Shown here in pieces: positions 41,700 to 54,357 of a stretch of 64,000 bases of DNA. Numbering within the stretch: the first letter of the stretch is position 1; every line of letters starts with the position of its first letter. Origin of the DNA: Bremia lactucae. Its lineage: Eukaryota > Oomycota > Peronosporomycetes > Peronosporales > Peronosporaceae. Location: contig NW_027152016.1 in NCBI RefSeq assembly GCF_004359215.1, positions 299,446-363,445 on the forward strand, in the 5' to 3' direction. The notes beneath the pieces are model-generated. The model had not been told where the DNA came from and searched no databases. It was given only the letters and a program-made list of their open reading frames with translations. A program made the translations under genes and the position numbers.

Positions 41700-42730
41700 C
41701 TCCGAACATAAATGGGAGGTGGTAGAGCACTTGGTGCTGGGGCTTGACAAGCAAGCCCGGGCCAGACTCACAAGCATTCCTCCTGAGCAATATGTAAATT
41801 AGTTGGAGCAGTTTGAGATATTTGTACTCGGACAGCGAAGGGTCGCGTCCGAGGCACACAGCCAATCCGCGATGGAGTCCGACACTAAGACTCAGGATAG
41901 GCTTAGGCGTGAGCAGGCTCAAAGCGAGGCTATCAATAGGACGGATGCAATGCTTTCCATCTCGCCACATCAGCCGAGGCCCACTCAGATGTCAAGGATG
42001 ACACCCGGATGGTCTCATACGCCATGTTTTATTTGCCCAATAAGACCTCGAAGTGGCTTGCTCGGCACTTATGACGAACGGTAAGATGTTCCCCATATAG
42101 GCGACCTTTTAGACAAAGGTTCGTGCCATGTATCAGCCGCCGACCAACAGAGTAATGCTTTAGACGCGTATTTTGAAGAGCGACAGGAGTAAGCGATTCG
42201 TGCAATAAGATGTGCAGGATGGTGGGCTTGCTGTCGGCGTGCATTAGTGTGGGAACGAAATTGGAACACATAAAGGTGCCCACATTAATGAACGGACTGC
42301 GGCACGGCCCATCCCGACACGCATTTTTTAGAAAGGTGCCATCGACGATGGAAGAGGCAATTAAACTAGCCTAAGTTGAGAAGAAATTTATTGAAAGTGC
42401 CTCGGCGACAACTTGGTACAAGCTGTCGGTCGATAGGTTGGATGCCACTCCTATGGACAATGCAGACGTAGTCTGCTATAAGTGCGGCAAGCGCGGCCAA
42501 GTGATGGCTCGCTGCTATGCTAGAGGTTTTGCTGGTGCTAAAGCCGCCCAGCAAGAGGACTCTCTACTCGAAAGGTGATGGCAAGACCAACTATGCAAGA
42601 CGCGTGGGTTCTGCATCGACCACAGGGGGTTTAAGAAATGCAAGAACGCAGTTGAAGCGGGATGCGCTACTGAAGCGGACTCGAAATCTACCCCTATGTT
42701 CAGAGTTATCAAACAAATTGGAATCATAGT
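41700..42730 (+). pseudogene. gag: E7 Gag (copy 1); zinc knuckle His lost
   Basis: 41803-42084 is helical (EQFEIFVLGQRRVASEAHSQ). 'YAMFYLPNKTSKWLARHL' and 'VRAMYQPPTN' are capsid pieces, followed by 'EHIKVPTLMNGLRHGPSRHA' and 'PSTMEEAIKLA' (42260-42370). The knuckle 'CYKCGKRGQVMARC' (42476-42517) has Gln where His should be. Frames are interrupted throughout. Confidence 0.75.
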
Positions 42731-43129
42731 CTCTGAGGTGACGAATTTTTGGTCCTCAACCCTGCCGGTCTATAGCGCTCGAATACGAGGCTACGACCAT
42801 ATGATGACCTCGTGGATTCGGATGCATAACATACTTTTGTAAAACTCGCGGCTTTAAAGGGGAATTTGGCAATGTTTTATTCCCAGTCTCGAAGGTCGTG
42901 TTGACTAAAAAAACGAGTACCAGACAAGAAAGGACGATTAGAGGCACGTCAAAACAAGTAATATTTGAATTAGTTACAGTAAAAGTGACATTACTTCAAA
43001 CGAGTGTTCGATCCCACCAAGGACAAAGTGGTAGAGGCGTCCCTAATTGCGATGCCCCAGCACATCTTAAAATCTGCCAAGGAGATAGTAAAACACCTGG
43101 AGATGTCGTGGAATCTGTTCCTTGCCGTA
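42731..43129 (+). other. E7 gag-RT interval (copy 1), protease not recognisable
   Basis: A 78-codon frame (42898-43134) lies where protease/linker should be, but I see no D[ST]GA motif or LGMPWL-type end. Confidence 0.35.
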
Positions 43130-44210
43130 CTTAACAATTAAAGATCCACAAGTAGTCGCACCAGTTCCGGACGAGAGCTTGGTGGTCTTTTTTTCGTCGC
43201 CCACAGTAGGTGAGAACATCTTGAAGACAGACAAAAGGCTCGCTCCTCGGGGCTCGGATGCCTTAGAGGACAGCCCTTTCTTAGAAATTTTGTAAAAACA
43301 TCGTTATAAGTCTCCAAAAGTAGTGTCGAGCCGCCTACCGGCAGATAGCGGCATCGGGCACGAAATTGATTTGGAACCTGGCACCAAATATTGTGTGATC
43401 AGCAATGGCCATTCCCGAAACAAGAAGTCGAGTATATCGATGCGAACTTTGACAATTGAGTCAAGGCGGGACATGTACGTAAGAGCAAGTCGCCAACTGC
43501 AGCCCGACCTTTTGTGTGCGTAAAGCCGCAGTTGGGTGGCGCGTGGTTCACGCTTTTAATAAGATGTACACGGCCATCATTCCGGCACAAAAGTCAATCC
43601 CGGTGGAAGATGTCTTACTATCTCCATGGGAAAGTCAACTATCTTTTCCGCGTAAGATTTATAGGACGGCTACAATCAGGTACTCATGAAAAAGTCCGAT
43701 GTCGCCAAAACGGCAGTAATCACCCCAAGCGGTATGCTTTTGGAGTGGCTTGTGATGCATAAGGCTAAGAATCTCATCGGCGATGTTTAGCCGAGTGGTG
43801 GCTTACGTGATGCGTCAGCACCATGCCTACGCGCCCCAATGATTTGAACGATGTTTTCGTGTATAGTAGGGTCGAGGATGGGCTTGGTGATTATATTCGC
43901 TTAATCGTCATTTATCGGCTGTGTTGTAAGCTTTGGGTGACGCCCAATTGAAGGTTTCCTTTAAGAAGTGCGTCATTGAGGTCCCTAAGATACCTGTGCT
44001 GGGCTCCATCGTTGATACACATGGTGTACGAGTGGTACCAGACAAGGTAATTGCTGTTTATGAATGGTCACCTCCATGAAACGTGAAGAATTTGCCCAAT
44101 TCTAAGGGCTCGCTAATTGCTTGCATAAGTATAGCAATAACTATGCGGAGCGAACCAAGCCCTTGCCTGACCTCCTTAAAAGGATGCAGAATGGGTTTGG
44201 TCAAAGAAAC
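43130..44210 (+). pseudogene. pol: E7 reverse transcriptase (copy 1)
   Basis: 'GIGHEIDLEPGTKYCVIS' (43350-43410), 'MGKSTIFSA' and 'DGYNQVLMKKSDVAKTAVIT' with 'PSGMLLEWLVM' (43625-43760), then 'LNDVFVYSRVEDG' (43845-43885), where the first Asp of the YxDD site is Asn. 'LANCLHKYSNNYAERTKPLP' follows (44110-44170). Multiple stops. Confidence 0.8.
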
Positions 44211-44249
44211 AAGTAGATGCATTCACATCTGTGAATTATTATCTCGTTG

Positions 44250-44700
44250 AGGCACCGGTCTAGGCATTACCAGACGCAGATAAGACCTTTATGCGTCGTC
44301 TGCGATGCAACCAGTTTTGGAATCGGCAGCGCGCTCCTGCATAAGGATGACGACGGCGTCAACCGTGTCATTTCTTATCAGTCCGTCTTTAAAAGCCGCA
44401 TGACTGACTTACCCTGGGCATACCAAGGAGCTACTAACAGTAAAAAGCTCTAATTAAGTTTCAAGTGCGCCTATTTGGGGCACCGAACTATTTGTGATTC
44501 ATAGGGATCACGCATCACTGTGGGTCGCAAAAAACTCACCCCACCTCTCGCCTAGCATTGTAAGATGGCTTACATTCATTTCGAAATAAATTAAAAAGTC
44601 GGTTAAAAGCCGGGTAAGTCGAATGTCTTGGCTGAAGAGCTATCGCGTAGACCAAGCTTCGAAGGAAGACACCAGGAAAGTGTGTCTCGGTCTAAGGTAC
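44250..44700 (+). pseudogene. pol: E7 RNase H (copy 1)
   Basis: 'CVVCDATSFGIGSALLHKDD' with the first Asp, 'VNRVISYQSVF', then after shifts 'DHASLWVAKNSPHLSPSIV' and 'NVLAEELSRRPSFE' (44500-44670). Confidence 0.8.
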
Positions 44701-44879
44701 AAGTTGAGTCGTCAACATTTGCCGCCATGAACTTTCACCTCGTGGCGAACTCAATGGCCTCATAAGCCAAAGAGAGTTACAGTCGGTACGAACATGTCGC
44801 CTGCTGTAAGATCCCTTCGGTAGACGATAGGTCTCCGTCCCGTCTCACCTGAAGGCTAAGCTAAGGCGCTTTAGCTGCA

Positions 44880-45590
44880 GCGATGGTGTCTTATGGCATC
44901 GTGTGGTCCATTAAGAATCTATGCTCCTCATGAACGAATCTCACGTTAAAGATATCTCATCAGCTCCATGGTGCACCATCGATTGGGCATCTGGGCTGAA
45001 AATACATTCTTACGAGTATCAGAAGAATTTTGGCGGCCACACCCATACCGATATTTGGCCAACTATATTTGTCCCTGCGAACTGTGTAAGCGCATAAAGC
45101 CTGCACCGTCCACCAGTGCACCATTGCAGGTGCTGCCGATTCAAACGGATTGTTGGAAGTCGGTCTGTCTGGACTTCATGATAAACCTGCCGCCTGACCA
45201 CAAGGGTCGGACGCGGCTCGTCGTCTTTGTTGACCGACTGACTAAATTGGTCCTTCGATCTCAGACAAGGAGACAACTCTCTTATCCTGCATCATGTGTA
45301 CCGTCTTCACGGGTGCCCGAGTCCATAATATCGGACGGGGATCCACATTATACGTCAGCTTTTTGGTGCCATGTGTTTGAGCTGCTGGGTACATGTCTAC
45401 AACCGATTACCCTTAGACTAATGGCCAAACGGAACGTAAAATCGTGTTGTGGCGGATGTATTGCGCACTGTTGCGGCTCCCAAAGAATGGAGCAAGCAAT
45501 TGCCTGTGAAGTTTGGTATACGAAACGTTTCAGTGTCCATGCCGGGACACCTTTTATATAAACGTAGTGCGCCATACTCACCGGCCAGTC
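44880..45590 (+). pseudogene. pol: E7 integrase (copy 1)
   Basis: The frame 44968-45561 has 'MVHHRLGIW' (His pair region), 'CPCELCKRIKPAPSTSAPLQ' (Cys pair), 'DCWKSVCLDFMINLPPDHKG' (first Asp) and 'PESIISDGDPHYTSAFWCHV' (second Asp). The Glu block (GQTERKIVLWRM) is in the next frame near 45420-45450. No chromodomain follows; the antisense ORF begins within 60 bp. Confidence 0.85.
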
Positions 45591-45619
45591 TCGTTTGTGC
45601 GTAGCCCAAGTCTTAGTGG

Positions 45620-46330
45620 GGCACGACCGGGATCGGAAAACACGACCAAGTGCTTTTCCCTGACCCTTCCATGAACTTTTGATGCAATACTAATTATGTG
45701 CATCTAGACCAGCGCGCTCTAGGAGCAATGCACTAGTTCCATCGGAATAAGACATTCGGATGGATGTGGCATCGGTGGTATGCCACCAGTCAGACAGCCG
45801 TGTTCGATACGGCTAAATTGTGACACCGAATGGGTACGTTCACGTGCCGTCGGTGGAAATTTTAGATCCAGCTCATCTGCGCCAGGACTATTGTGTATGA
45901 CAGTCTGCACGACAGGTGTTGTGGTTCCACCCAACTGAGAAGTAGCTGCTCGTTCAAAGGCAGGGTTTTAATGAATGGTCGCTACGCTAGCTAACGCAGA
46001 CGACGAGACAGTTGCTTAGATTGACGTTAGGCAAGTTGGCTTTCAAAACGTTCGGCGTCTCCATGTTAGGAGCAGTGAATGAAGTTTGCATAGGCAATAA
46101 AGCGCCATCACCCTTCCCCATTAGCTCGCTGTGCTCATCACCACTTTGAGATGACGGCAGCAGAGTCGACTCATTGTAGTCAACAATGAGCGACGGATCT
46201 ACACACTCACTGCGCAAGTGAGATGGATCGTTCAGCTCAGTTAGCTGAGCGACATCAGAATCTGTCGGTGTTGTAGCTATGGCACTAGGCGCCGGCGGCT
46301 TTTATCGCTGCGCTTGCGCTTAGTGCGTGG
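45620..46330 (-). pseudogene. E7 aORF (copy 1)
   Basis: Minus-strand frames 46330-45987 and 45934-45620. Homologous to 1159-2614: 'NESTLLPSSQSGDEHSELM' (there 'NESTPLPSPHSSNADKELM') and 'PPTARERTHSVSQFSRIEHG' (there 'PPTTRERAQWVSQASRLERG'), then 'KALGRVFPIPVV'-like text near 45640. About 44 codons align without a gap, with many third-position changes. The C-terminal coiled coil is missing because the copy ends next to integrase. Confidence 0.6.
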
Positions 46331-46439
46331 TTGTATGGGTGTCTCTGCAGACGACCCATCAGCTTTACCCCTTAGGTGGCATATTAAGCGCCGTATAATG
46401 TCACCTGGGTAGGTGCACACACTGGTCGCTAAATAAGTG

Positions 46440-46550
46440 GTTAAATGGTCTTAATTGGCGCGACGAAAGCGGCTCACCGTCCCACTTTTTTCCTGTTGGC
46501 GATCTTACAAAATGTAAAATTCATTATTTCAACGGAGTAATAACAGGCTG
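46440..46550 (+). repeat. E7 3' end and start of its 3' LTR (copy 1), truncated
   Basis: 'aaaatgtaaaattcattatt' followed by 'tcaacggagtaataacagg' matches the region before the type B LTR at 2800-2850, then breaks into a type D LTR near 46551. Confidence 0.5.
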
Positions 46551-46799
46551 TATATGGCGCCTGCATGCGCACCGCACAATTGTGTCTTATGATATTTGAC
46601 GGGGTTAATTTAAAGTCAAATCAACCAATCAATACAGCTAATGTCAATATTACTAAATTTAGTAATATTGGAAAAATTAAGTCACTATTTATAAACATGA
46701 TAGTTTTGTACCTCTTTATTTAAATCCTCTCATACGACATAATATTTAATGTTAATCTTTCAAGGAAATAATCTTTATGAAGCGAGACACTCCGTTACA
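46551..46799 (-). repeat. Partial LTR type D (copy 1)
   Basis: Matches the right half of 26429-26885, ending CTCCGTTACA. It is followed by 'cctttcctcccttaacc' (PPT reversed). Confidence 0.7.
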
Positions 46800-46967
46800 C
46801 CTTTCCTCCCTTAACCAACAGTCACAATTGTCAATGCTGTGGAGTGACATAGAAAACCTATTGTGTCTTTCACTGTAAATTATTTTTGCATTATTGATCT
46901 CTTATTTAAAACTCCAATCTTAGGCATTATTGATTTGTTCAAATCAATTCGTTTGCGAATGGTATCA

Positions 46968-46968
46968 N
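46968..46968. other. Single ambiguous base at the repeat boundary
   Basis: The one N outside the 61.9-kb gap. The sequence left of it equals the end of copy 2 (56624); to its right an unrelated RT begins. It is a likely contig join. Confidence 0.8.
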
Positions 46969-47640
46969 ACGAGAGGCTGGTGTATAGTGCATGCCTTAAA
47001 TCGGCTAAATGATGCCAATACTCTTGCGCAAACGCCTATTCTCAGGAAGGACATAGTGTTAAACTCCATGTCATGTAGCGTCGTCTTCAAAGCCATTCAT
47101 ATAACTGATGACTTCTACCAGATCCTGATGCGGCAGAGCGAAATACCACTCACAGCGGTGGAAACCCCGAGTGGTGGCTAGTGAAGCCACAAGGGTTGAA
47201 AAATGCACCGGCCAATTTCAATCGCATGGGGTCTAAGTATTGAGACCACTCCAGGACTTGGCTCCTAGTTACTTAGATTTAATCTGTGTCCATTGTCGCG
47301 CTGATAACAACCTCAGCGATATCTAAGTTCACTTTTGACACTTGAAACAGATGTGACAAGTCATGCAAGACAACAATTACATTCGAATCTGGTCGGAGCT
47401 GATCCAGAGACGGTGTCGTCAATCTGTTCTTGGCCACGCCCAAGAACGGTACGGAGTTGCTTTAGTGGCTCGGTTTGCCAATTACTTGCTAAAGCATACG
47501 AAGGATTACCCCGGTTCTACACAGCCTTTGTCGTCACTTCTGAACAAAGGCACCACGTGGTTGTGGCGTCCTGAGAATCAAATGGCCTTCGATGCAGTGA
47601 AGAAGAGCCTGACTTCAGCGCCAGTGTTGGTCCTTTTTAA
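46969..47640 (+). pseudogene. pol: E8 reverse transcriptase (only upstream of copy 2)
   Basis: 'RGWCIVHALNRLNDANTLAQ' (46969-47030), 'TPILRKDIVLNSMSCSVVFK', 'DDFYQILMRQSEIPLTAVET' and 'PSGG'. The active site reads 'SYLDLICVHCRAD' near 47275, where FDD is LDL, so it is dead. Then 'VARFANYLLKHTKDYPGSTQ' and 'PLSSLLNKGTTWLWRPENQM' (47460-47590). The N-terminal RT is missing at the N boundary. Confidence 0.8.
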
Positions 47641-48115
47641 AGACTCCAAGCCATTCACGTGGTATGCGATGCAAGTGACTTCACATTGGTTGTGCCCTCA
47701 TGCAATTTGATGGTGAGATTCGTGAACGACTCGTGAGTTATTAGTCACGATAGATGAAAGCAGCAGGGAAGAACTATCCGGTCCATGATAAGGACTAGTT
47801 AGCAATGCGGTATGCATTCATCAAGTTTCGTGTGCTCATGCTTAGAAAACGTACACGTACATTGCTTTGTATCCTGATCATGCATCGCTGCGCACAGCGA
47901 TGATGACTCCGCACCTGTCGCAATTGATGGATAGGTGGCTGTCCTTTTTTTCCGAGTACAATTTCATCGTGCATTATAAGCCAGGTAAAACCAATAACCT
48001 TGATGATGCTCTGTCACGGCGTTTCGACTACGAACCTCGGACTGCGCTGAGTCGCGAGGTGACTGAAGACGATGACGAGGATGATCGATATGTATCACTG
48101 ATTTTAAGTCGGATT
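47641..48115 (+). pseudogene. pol: E8 RNase H
   Basis: 'DSKPFTWYAMQVTSHWLC' is a frameshifted VCDASDF block (47640-47700). 'DHASLRTAMMTPHLSQLMDR' and 'NNLDDALSRRFDYEP' follow (47875-48030). Confidence 0.8.
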
Positions 48116-48119
48116 ACCC

Positions 48120-49700
48120 CCGAGCTATGCTTATTCGACAAATAGTCGCTGCATACAAAAATGATCCCGATTACGCGGATGTTATAGCTTATCTACGCGC
48201 TCTCAGTGATGTTGCACTAAGAGCTCTGTCACGAACCAAGCGTGGTCAAATTGAGCGATACTGTTTAGACGGTGATCTAATTCTGTACATAAAAAAACGG
48301 CCACCTCGATGTTCCTTGTACGGTCATCGCCAACGACTCGGACTTGCATGATCAAATCTTTCACGAGTATCACGATGCCCCATTTGGTGGCAAAGGCAGC
48401 GATAAGATTTTTGCGGTGGTGTATCTTGACTTTATCTAGCTCCAGATGTACAAGTAAGGACGCAACAAAATTCGCACATGTGCAATATGCCAACGGGTAA
48501 AGCCATATTTATCAACACAGGCTCCCCTGCAACCGTTGCCGATAGCACCTGAACCTTAGCGTTTAGTTTTAATGGTTTTTATCTTCGGGCTCGCGCCCGA
48601 TAGTCAAGATCGAACGGGTGTTCTGTATTTTGTCGACTGATAAAGTAAAATGACACACCTGATTCCTGTTCACGCTATGAATACCGCGGCCGCGACCGCA
48701 ATGCACTTCATTGACGCTGTGTTTCGCCATCACGACTTGCCGGGTAATATTGTTTCGGACCGTGTCCCACATTCAAATTCGCATTTTGGACGTCACCGTT
48801 CGAGCTTTTCGGTCGAGGCTTCGTTGTCATTCTCGCCCCATGCAGACACGGTTTTGCCGTCGATCGCTATCGTTCCCCATGTGTTCTTTGGGTATTGGTC
48901 CTTTTGTGTATATCTTTACGGTTGAGTCATTTTTCCAATCTACGTTGGCATTTTGCGATGATGCACACGCGTCAACAGTGTTGACGCCATTTTGTGTGAA
49001 TTCGGCTCGACACCCTCGAGTTCCTACCCTTCTTGGCGCCTCGTGGCTCTTTTCTGGGTGGGGGTGAAGGTGATAACAGCGATCGAGTGCAGCCCATGGT
49101 GTTATGTAGCTCCCGATTCAAGGCGAAGTCTGCTGTTTTGACTCCATGTGGCGTAATATCCCTGTTATCTCGATGAACTGCGAAGATACTTATTACCCGT
49201 CTTCGGGTACGCGTCTAGCTATCGACAACTACACGCCAATTAAGTTGGCGCGATCACTTGATAAAATTGCTATGTCGGAGTAAATCCTCCAACGTCAAGC
49301 CATCATTCGGTTTGTACGTGATGCACTTCAGTCTGCAGTGGATAAGAGAAAGAGAATGCAGATAAACATGGTAGAAAAACATGAGTAAGTTCCAGAAACG
49401 CGATTGTGTATTATTGTCTACAGAAGGCTTAAGGGATTCAACAGTTACCAACCTAGGCGTGAGTAAACTCGCGCCACGTTTATCGGACCATCTTGGTTTT
49501 TGAGGCGATCGGCGACGTCTTCACGCTGGATATTTCCTCATCGTTGCAACTTCACTCGACAATATACGTCTGGCGGCTAAAGAAATTATCGCCCAGCTAA
49601 GCTTCACGGGTTGATTTTGACATCAGAGTCAGAAGGCTCGTAGATTGACCTCCCTTCCTACCTTGCTAGACGCGCGAATGACATTGGAAGCGGCTGCGTT
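48120..49700 (+). pseudogene. pol: E8 integrase
   Basis: Linker 'QIVAAYKNDPDYADVIAYLR' (48135), a decayed zinc site (48360-48500), 'MTHLIPVHAMNTAAATAMHF' and 'HHDLPGNIVSDRVPHSNSHF' with the second Asp (48650-48785), and 'TPFCVNSARHPRVPTLLGA' (48990-49050). The CTD is at 49217-49642, inside copy 2 of the direct repeat. Here core and CTD are contiguous, unlike in copy 1. Confidence 0.75.
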
Positions 49701-50987
49701 CCCGTCTGTGCATGACCGAGATTTGGCGTTTGAGGTTCCCTGCGTTCGAGCAGCTCACGGTTTGACTGCTGAATCTCACTAGCAGTCCTTTTGTAGCACG
49801 CTCGTGAGCAGTTTCAGCATCTAGCAGAGCGTCGGCAGCCTTGTTCTCCTTCTTTAGCCTCACCAGCGCCCACTTGGACAACCAAGACGCCAGCGTTACC
49901 ATCGCGAGGGCCCATAACCGCTTGTGGTCAGGTTCGATGCATCGTGGATAGTATTGCAGGTCACGAGAACCCTCTCCCCGAAGTTGCTACGTCGGCTCAC
50001 GAGACGTGCGCGGTTCCAACGCGTGAAGTATCATAAATTTTGGCTTGGGTTTCTACCCGAGCAGAATAAGTGAAACCCGCATTCGTCGCTTCTTCGCGAC
50101 GTTCCAAACGTTGTTCGGGCATATGAGTTAATAAAGTTGGACCACCCCAATGCGACAACAGACGCGAATGTTCTCGTAGTTAGCAAGACGGGAAGGCGAC
50201 TCAAGACATCGAAAACAGGAACTGTGTCGTGATTTACGGCGTTAATAATAATTTTCTTAGCGAGAACGAGAACGTCGTGGTGAATGTGTATCGCCACGAC
50301 TACGAGAACGGGACCTCACGAGTTGCGCAGAGCAGGATGGGCGGGCAAATATGTCGCCGCTCTGCGCTGAGCATTCAGCGGAGATTGACTCCGCTGTCGA
50401 GAGTGGTGACGCCAGCGAGGCGCACCACAAAAAACTGCAGTCCGTCGTTCATATAGACTGTGCTCGTGCTTCCCGATCCAGGCAACACGCAGCGAGGTGT
50501 CTGTGCCATTCATCGCAAGGTGGACGTCGCAAGAGTGACATCTCTCGTTGACATGGACATAGTAGACTCAGTCCTCATTTCAAGCGTTCTCGCATACTTT
50601 TTGCGTATAGCATCAATTGAGTGATCAGCGCGATCGTCCTCTCGATTTGCAAGTCATTGTAGAAGCTCTTTCTATCCTCGAGCATTCGATTCAAACGCCG
50701 GATAAATGCGCACCAGAAACTTTGGAAAGTGTCGTATGCATTAACTAGAGACTCTTTCCGCGGAAAGCCCCGGAAAACGCCAAAAGTAGTCCTGCATCGT
50801 TGTAAGCGATTCCGGAGTGTGAGCTCCGGACAAGTCGAACAGCTTCCAAATGATGAGTTGTTGGTTCATCACGTGGATGGTTGCTCTCCCGCTGATGGTT
50901 CTCTGGGGTGCTGTGGTATTGTGGGTCGTGCACTATGTCATCGTGGCTTCGGTCGTAAATTTAGAGTTATGACAATTGAGCACTTAC
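49647..50987 (-). pseudogene. E8 aORF (copy 2)
   Basis: Same sequence as 39990-41330 and the same lesions. Here it sits downstream of a full, though decayed, RT-RNaseH-integrase, confirming that it belongs to E8. Confidence 0.5.
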
Positions 50988-51019
50988 GGTTAATGAGGTC
51001 TTTTTTAGAAGAAAAAAAA

Positions 51020-51276
51020 TGTGCCACATTACAGGATTATTACAAATTAAAATAAACAATAACATTTGCAGACAGGTGCTGTGCCCGCTATTCGGGCACA
51101 GCACTACCTGGGAACAAGTGGTTCCCAGAAAAAACGGGAACACGGTCTTACTTAGTACGATTAAAACAATTCGGAACGATCTAATTAGTTTCCAATTTTA
51201 CTTGATACCAATCACTTAGGCTGAAAACTTTCTCAAGCGTTTCTTGTAAGCTGTAAGGACGTTTACCCCCGTTTCA
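51020..51276 (+). repeat. LTR type C shared by E8 and E7 (copy 2)
   Basis: Same as 41363-41619, with the PPT at 51007-51019. Confidence 0.75.
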
Positions 51277-51356
51277 TAGTAGCTTTAGTATTCCTTCCAA
51301 CAATCCGTTTCTCTAAGCGTGCCAGAAAATGAGCCTTAATATCATTTCTTACACCT

Positions 51357-52387
51357 CTCCGAACATAAATGGGAGGTGGTAGAGCACTTGGTGCTGGGGC
51401 TTGACAAGCAAGCCCGGGCCAGACTCACAAGCATTCCTCCTGAGCAATATGTAAATTAGTTGGAGCAGTTTGAGATATTTGTACTCGGACAGCGAAGGGT
51501 CGCGTCCGAGGCACACAGCCAATCCGCGATGGAGTCCGACACTAAGACTCAGGATAGGCTTAGGCGTGAGCAGGCTCAAAGCGAGGCTATCAATAGGACG
51601 GATGCAATGCTTTCCATCTCGCCACATCAGCCGAGGCCCACTCAGATGTCAAGGATGACACCCGGATGGTCTCATACGCCATGTTTTATTTGCCCAATAA
51701 GACCTCGAAGTGGCTTGCTCGGCACTTATGACGAACGGTAAGATGTTCCCCATATAGGCGACCTTTTAGACAAAGGTTCGTGCCATGTATCAGCCGCCGA
51801 CCAACAGAGTAATGCTTTAGACGCGTATTTTGAAGAGCGACAGGAGTAAGCGATTCGTGCAATAAGATGTGCAGGATGGTGGGCTTGCTGTCGGCGTGCA
51901 TTAGTGTGGGAACGAAATTGGAACACATAAAGGTGCCCACATTAATGAACGGACTGCGGCACGGCCCATCCCGACACGCATTTTTTAGAAAGGTGCCATC
52001 GACGATGGAAGAGGCAATTAAACTAGCCTAAGTTGAGAAGAAATTTATTGAAAGTGCCTCGGCGACAACTTGGTACAAGCTGTCGGTCGATAGGTTGGAT
52101 GCCACTCCTATGGACAATGCAGACGTAGTCTGCTATAAGTGCGGCAAGCGCGGCCAAGTGATGGCTCGCTGCTATGCTAGAGGTTTTGCTGGTGCTAAAG
52201 CCGCCCAGCAAGAGGACTCTCTACTCGAAAGGTGATGGCAAGACCAACTATGCAAGACGCGTGGGTTCTGCATCGACCACAGGGGGTTTAAGAAATGCAA
52301 GAACGCAGTTGAAGCGGGATGCGCTACTGAAGCGGACTCGAAATCTACCCCTATGTTCAGAGTTATCAAACAAATTGGAATCATAGT
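51357..52387 (+). pseudogene. gag: E7 Gag (copy 2)
   Basis: Same as 41700-42730, including the His-to-Gln change in the knuckle (52133-52174). The interval 52388-52786 again lacks a recognisable protease. Confidence 0.75.
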
Positions 52388-52786
52388 CTCTGAGGTGACG
52401 AATTTTTGGTCCTCAACCCTGCCGGTCTATAGCGCTCGAATACGAGGCTACGACCATATGATGACCTCGTGGATTCGGATGCATAACATACTTTTGTAAA
52501 ACTCGCGGCTTTAAAGGGGAATTTGGCAATGTTTTATTCCCAGTCTCGAAGGTCGTGTTGACTAAAAAAACGAGTACCAGACAAGAAAGGACGATTAGAG
52601 GCACGTCAAAACAAGTAATATTTGAATTAGTTACAGTAAAAGTGACATTACTTCAAACGAGTGTTCGATCCCACCAAGGACAAAGTGGTAGAGGCGTCCC
52701 TAATTGCGATGCCCCAGCACATCTTAAAATCTGCCAAGGAGATAGTAAAACACCTGGAGATGTCGTGGAATCTGTTCCTTGCCGTA

Positions 52787-53867
52787 CTTAACAATTAAAG
52801 ATCCACAAGTAGTCGCACCAGTTCCGGACGAGAGCTTGGTGGTCTTTTTTTCGTCGCCCACAGTAGGTGAGAACATCTTGAAGACAGACAAAAGGCTCGC
52901 TCCTCGGGGCTCGGATGCCTTAGAGGACAGCCCTTTCTTAGAAATTTTGTAAAAACATCGTTATAAGTCTCCAAAAGTAGTGTCGAGCCGCCTACCGGCA
53001 GATAGCGGCATCGGGCACGAAATTGATTTGGAACCTGGCACCAAATATTGTGTGATCAGCAATGGCCATTCCCGAAACAAGAAGTCGAGTATATCGATGC
53101 GAACTTTGACAATTGAGTCAAGGCGGGACATGTACGTAAGAGCAAGTCGCCAACTGCAGCCCGACCTTTTGTGTGCGTAAAGCCGCAGTTGGGTGGCGCG
53201 TGGTTCACGCTTTTAATAAGATGTACACGGCCATCATTCCGGCACAAAAGTCAATCCCGGTGGAAGATGTCTTACTATCTCCATGGGAAAGTCAACTATC
53301 TTTTCCGCGTAAGATTTATAGGACGGCTACAATCAGGTACTCATGAAAAAGTCCGATGTCGCCAAAACGGCAGTAATCACCCCAAGCGGTATGCTTTTGG
53401 AGTGGCTTGTGATGCATAAGGCTAAGAATCTCATCGGCGATGTTTAGCCGAGTGGTGGCTTACGTGATGCGTCAGCACCATGCCTACGCGCCCCAATGAT
53501 TTGAACGATGTTTTCGTGTATAGTAGGGTCGAGGATGGGCTTGGTGATTATATTCGCTTAATCGTCATTTATCGGCTGTGTTGTAAGCTTTGGGTGACGC
53601 CCAATTGAAGGTTTCCTTTAAGAAGTGCGTCATTGAGGTCCCTAAGATACCTGTGCTGGGCTCCATCGTTGATACACATGGTGTACGAGTGGTACCAGAC
53701 AAGGTAATTGCTGTTTATGAATGGTCACCTCCATGAAACGTGAAGAATTTGCCCAATTCTAAGGGCTCGCTAATTGCTTGCATAAGTATAGCAATAACTA
53801 TGCGGAGCGAACCAAGCCCTTGCCTGACCTCCTTAAAAGGATGCAGAATGGGTTTGGTCAAAGAAAC
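52787..53867 (+). pseudogene. pol: E7 reverse transcriptase (copy 2)
   Basis: Same as 43130-44210 with the same stops and the Asn in the active site. Confidence 0.8.
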
Positions 53868-53906
53868 AAGTAGATGCATTCACATCTGTGAATTATTATC
53901 TCGTTG

Positions 53907-54357
53907 AGGCACCGGTCTAGGCATTACCAGACGCAGATAAGACCTTTATGCGTCGTCTGCGATGCAACCAGTTTTGGAATCGGCAGCGCGCTCCTGCATA
54001 AGGATGACGACGGCGTCAACCGTGTCATTTCTTATCAGTCCGTCTTTAAAAGCCGCATGACTGACTTACCCTGGGCATACCAAGGAGCTACTAACAGTAA
54101 AAAGCTCTAATTAAGTTTCAAGTGCGCCTATTTGGGGCACCGAACTATTTGTGATTCATAGGGATCACGCATCACTGTGGGTCGCAAAAAACTCACCCCA
54201 CCTCTCGCCTAGCATTGTAAGATGGCTTACATTCATTTCGAAATAAATTAAAAAGTCGGTTAAAAGCCGGGTAAGTCGAATGTCTTGGCTGAAGAGCTAT
54301 CGCGTAGACCAAGCTTCGAAGGAAGACACCAGGAAAGTGTGTCTCGGTCTAAGGTAC
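53907..54357 (+). pseudogene. pol: E7 RNase H (copy 2)
   Basis: Same as 44250-44700. Confidence 0.8.

Larger units (their letters stand above)
39324..46967. repeat. 7.6-kb direct repeat, copy 1
   Basis: Matches 48982-56624 at a constant offset of 9657 bp from 39411 onwards. Every frame I compared between the copies encodes the same protein. The only differences seen are near the left edge (attatg/attttg and a 1-bp deletion near 39410). Right edge: a single N at 46968. Confidence 0.9.
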
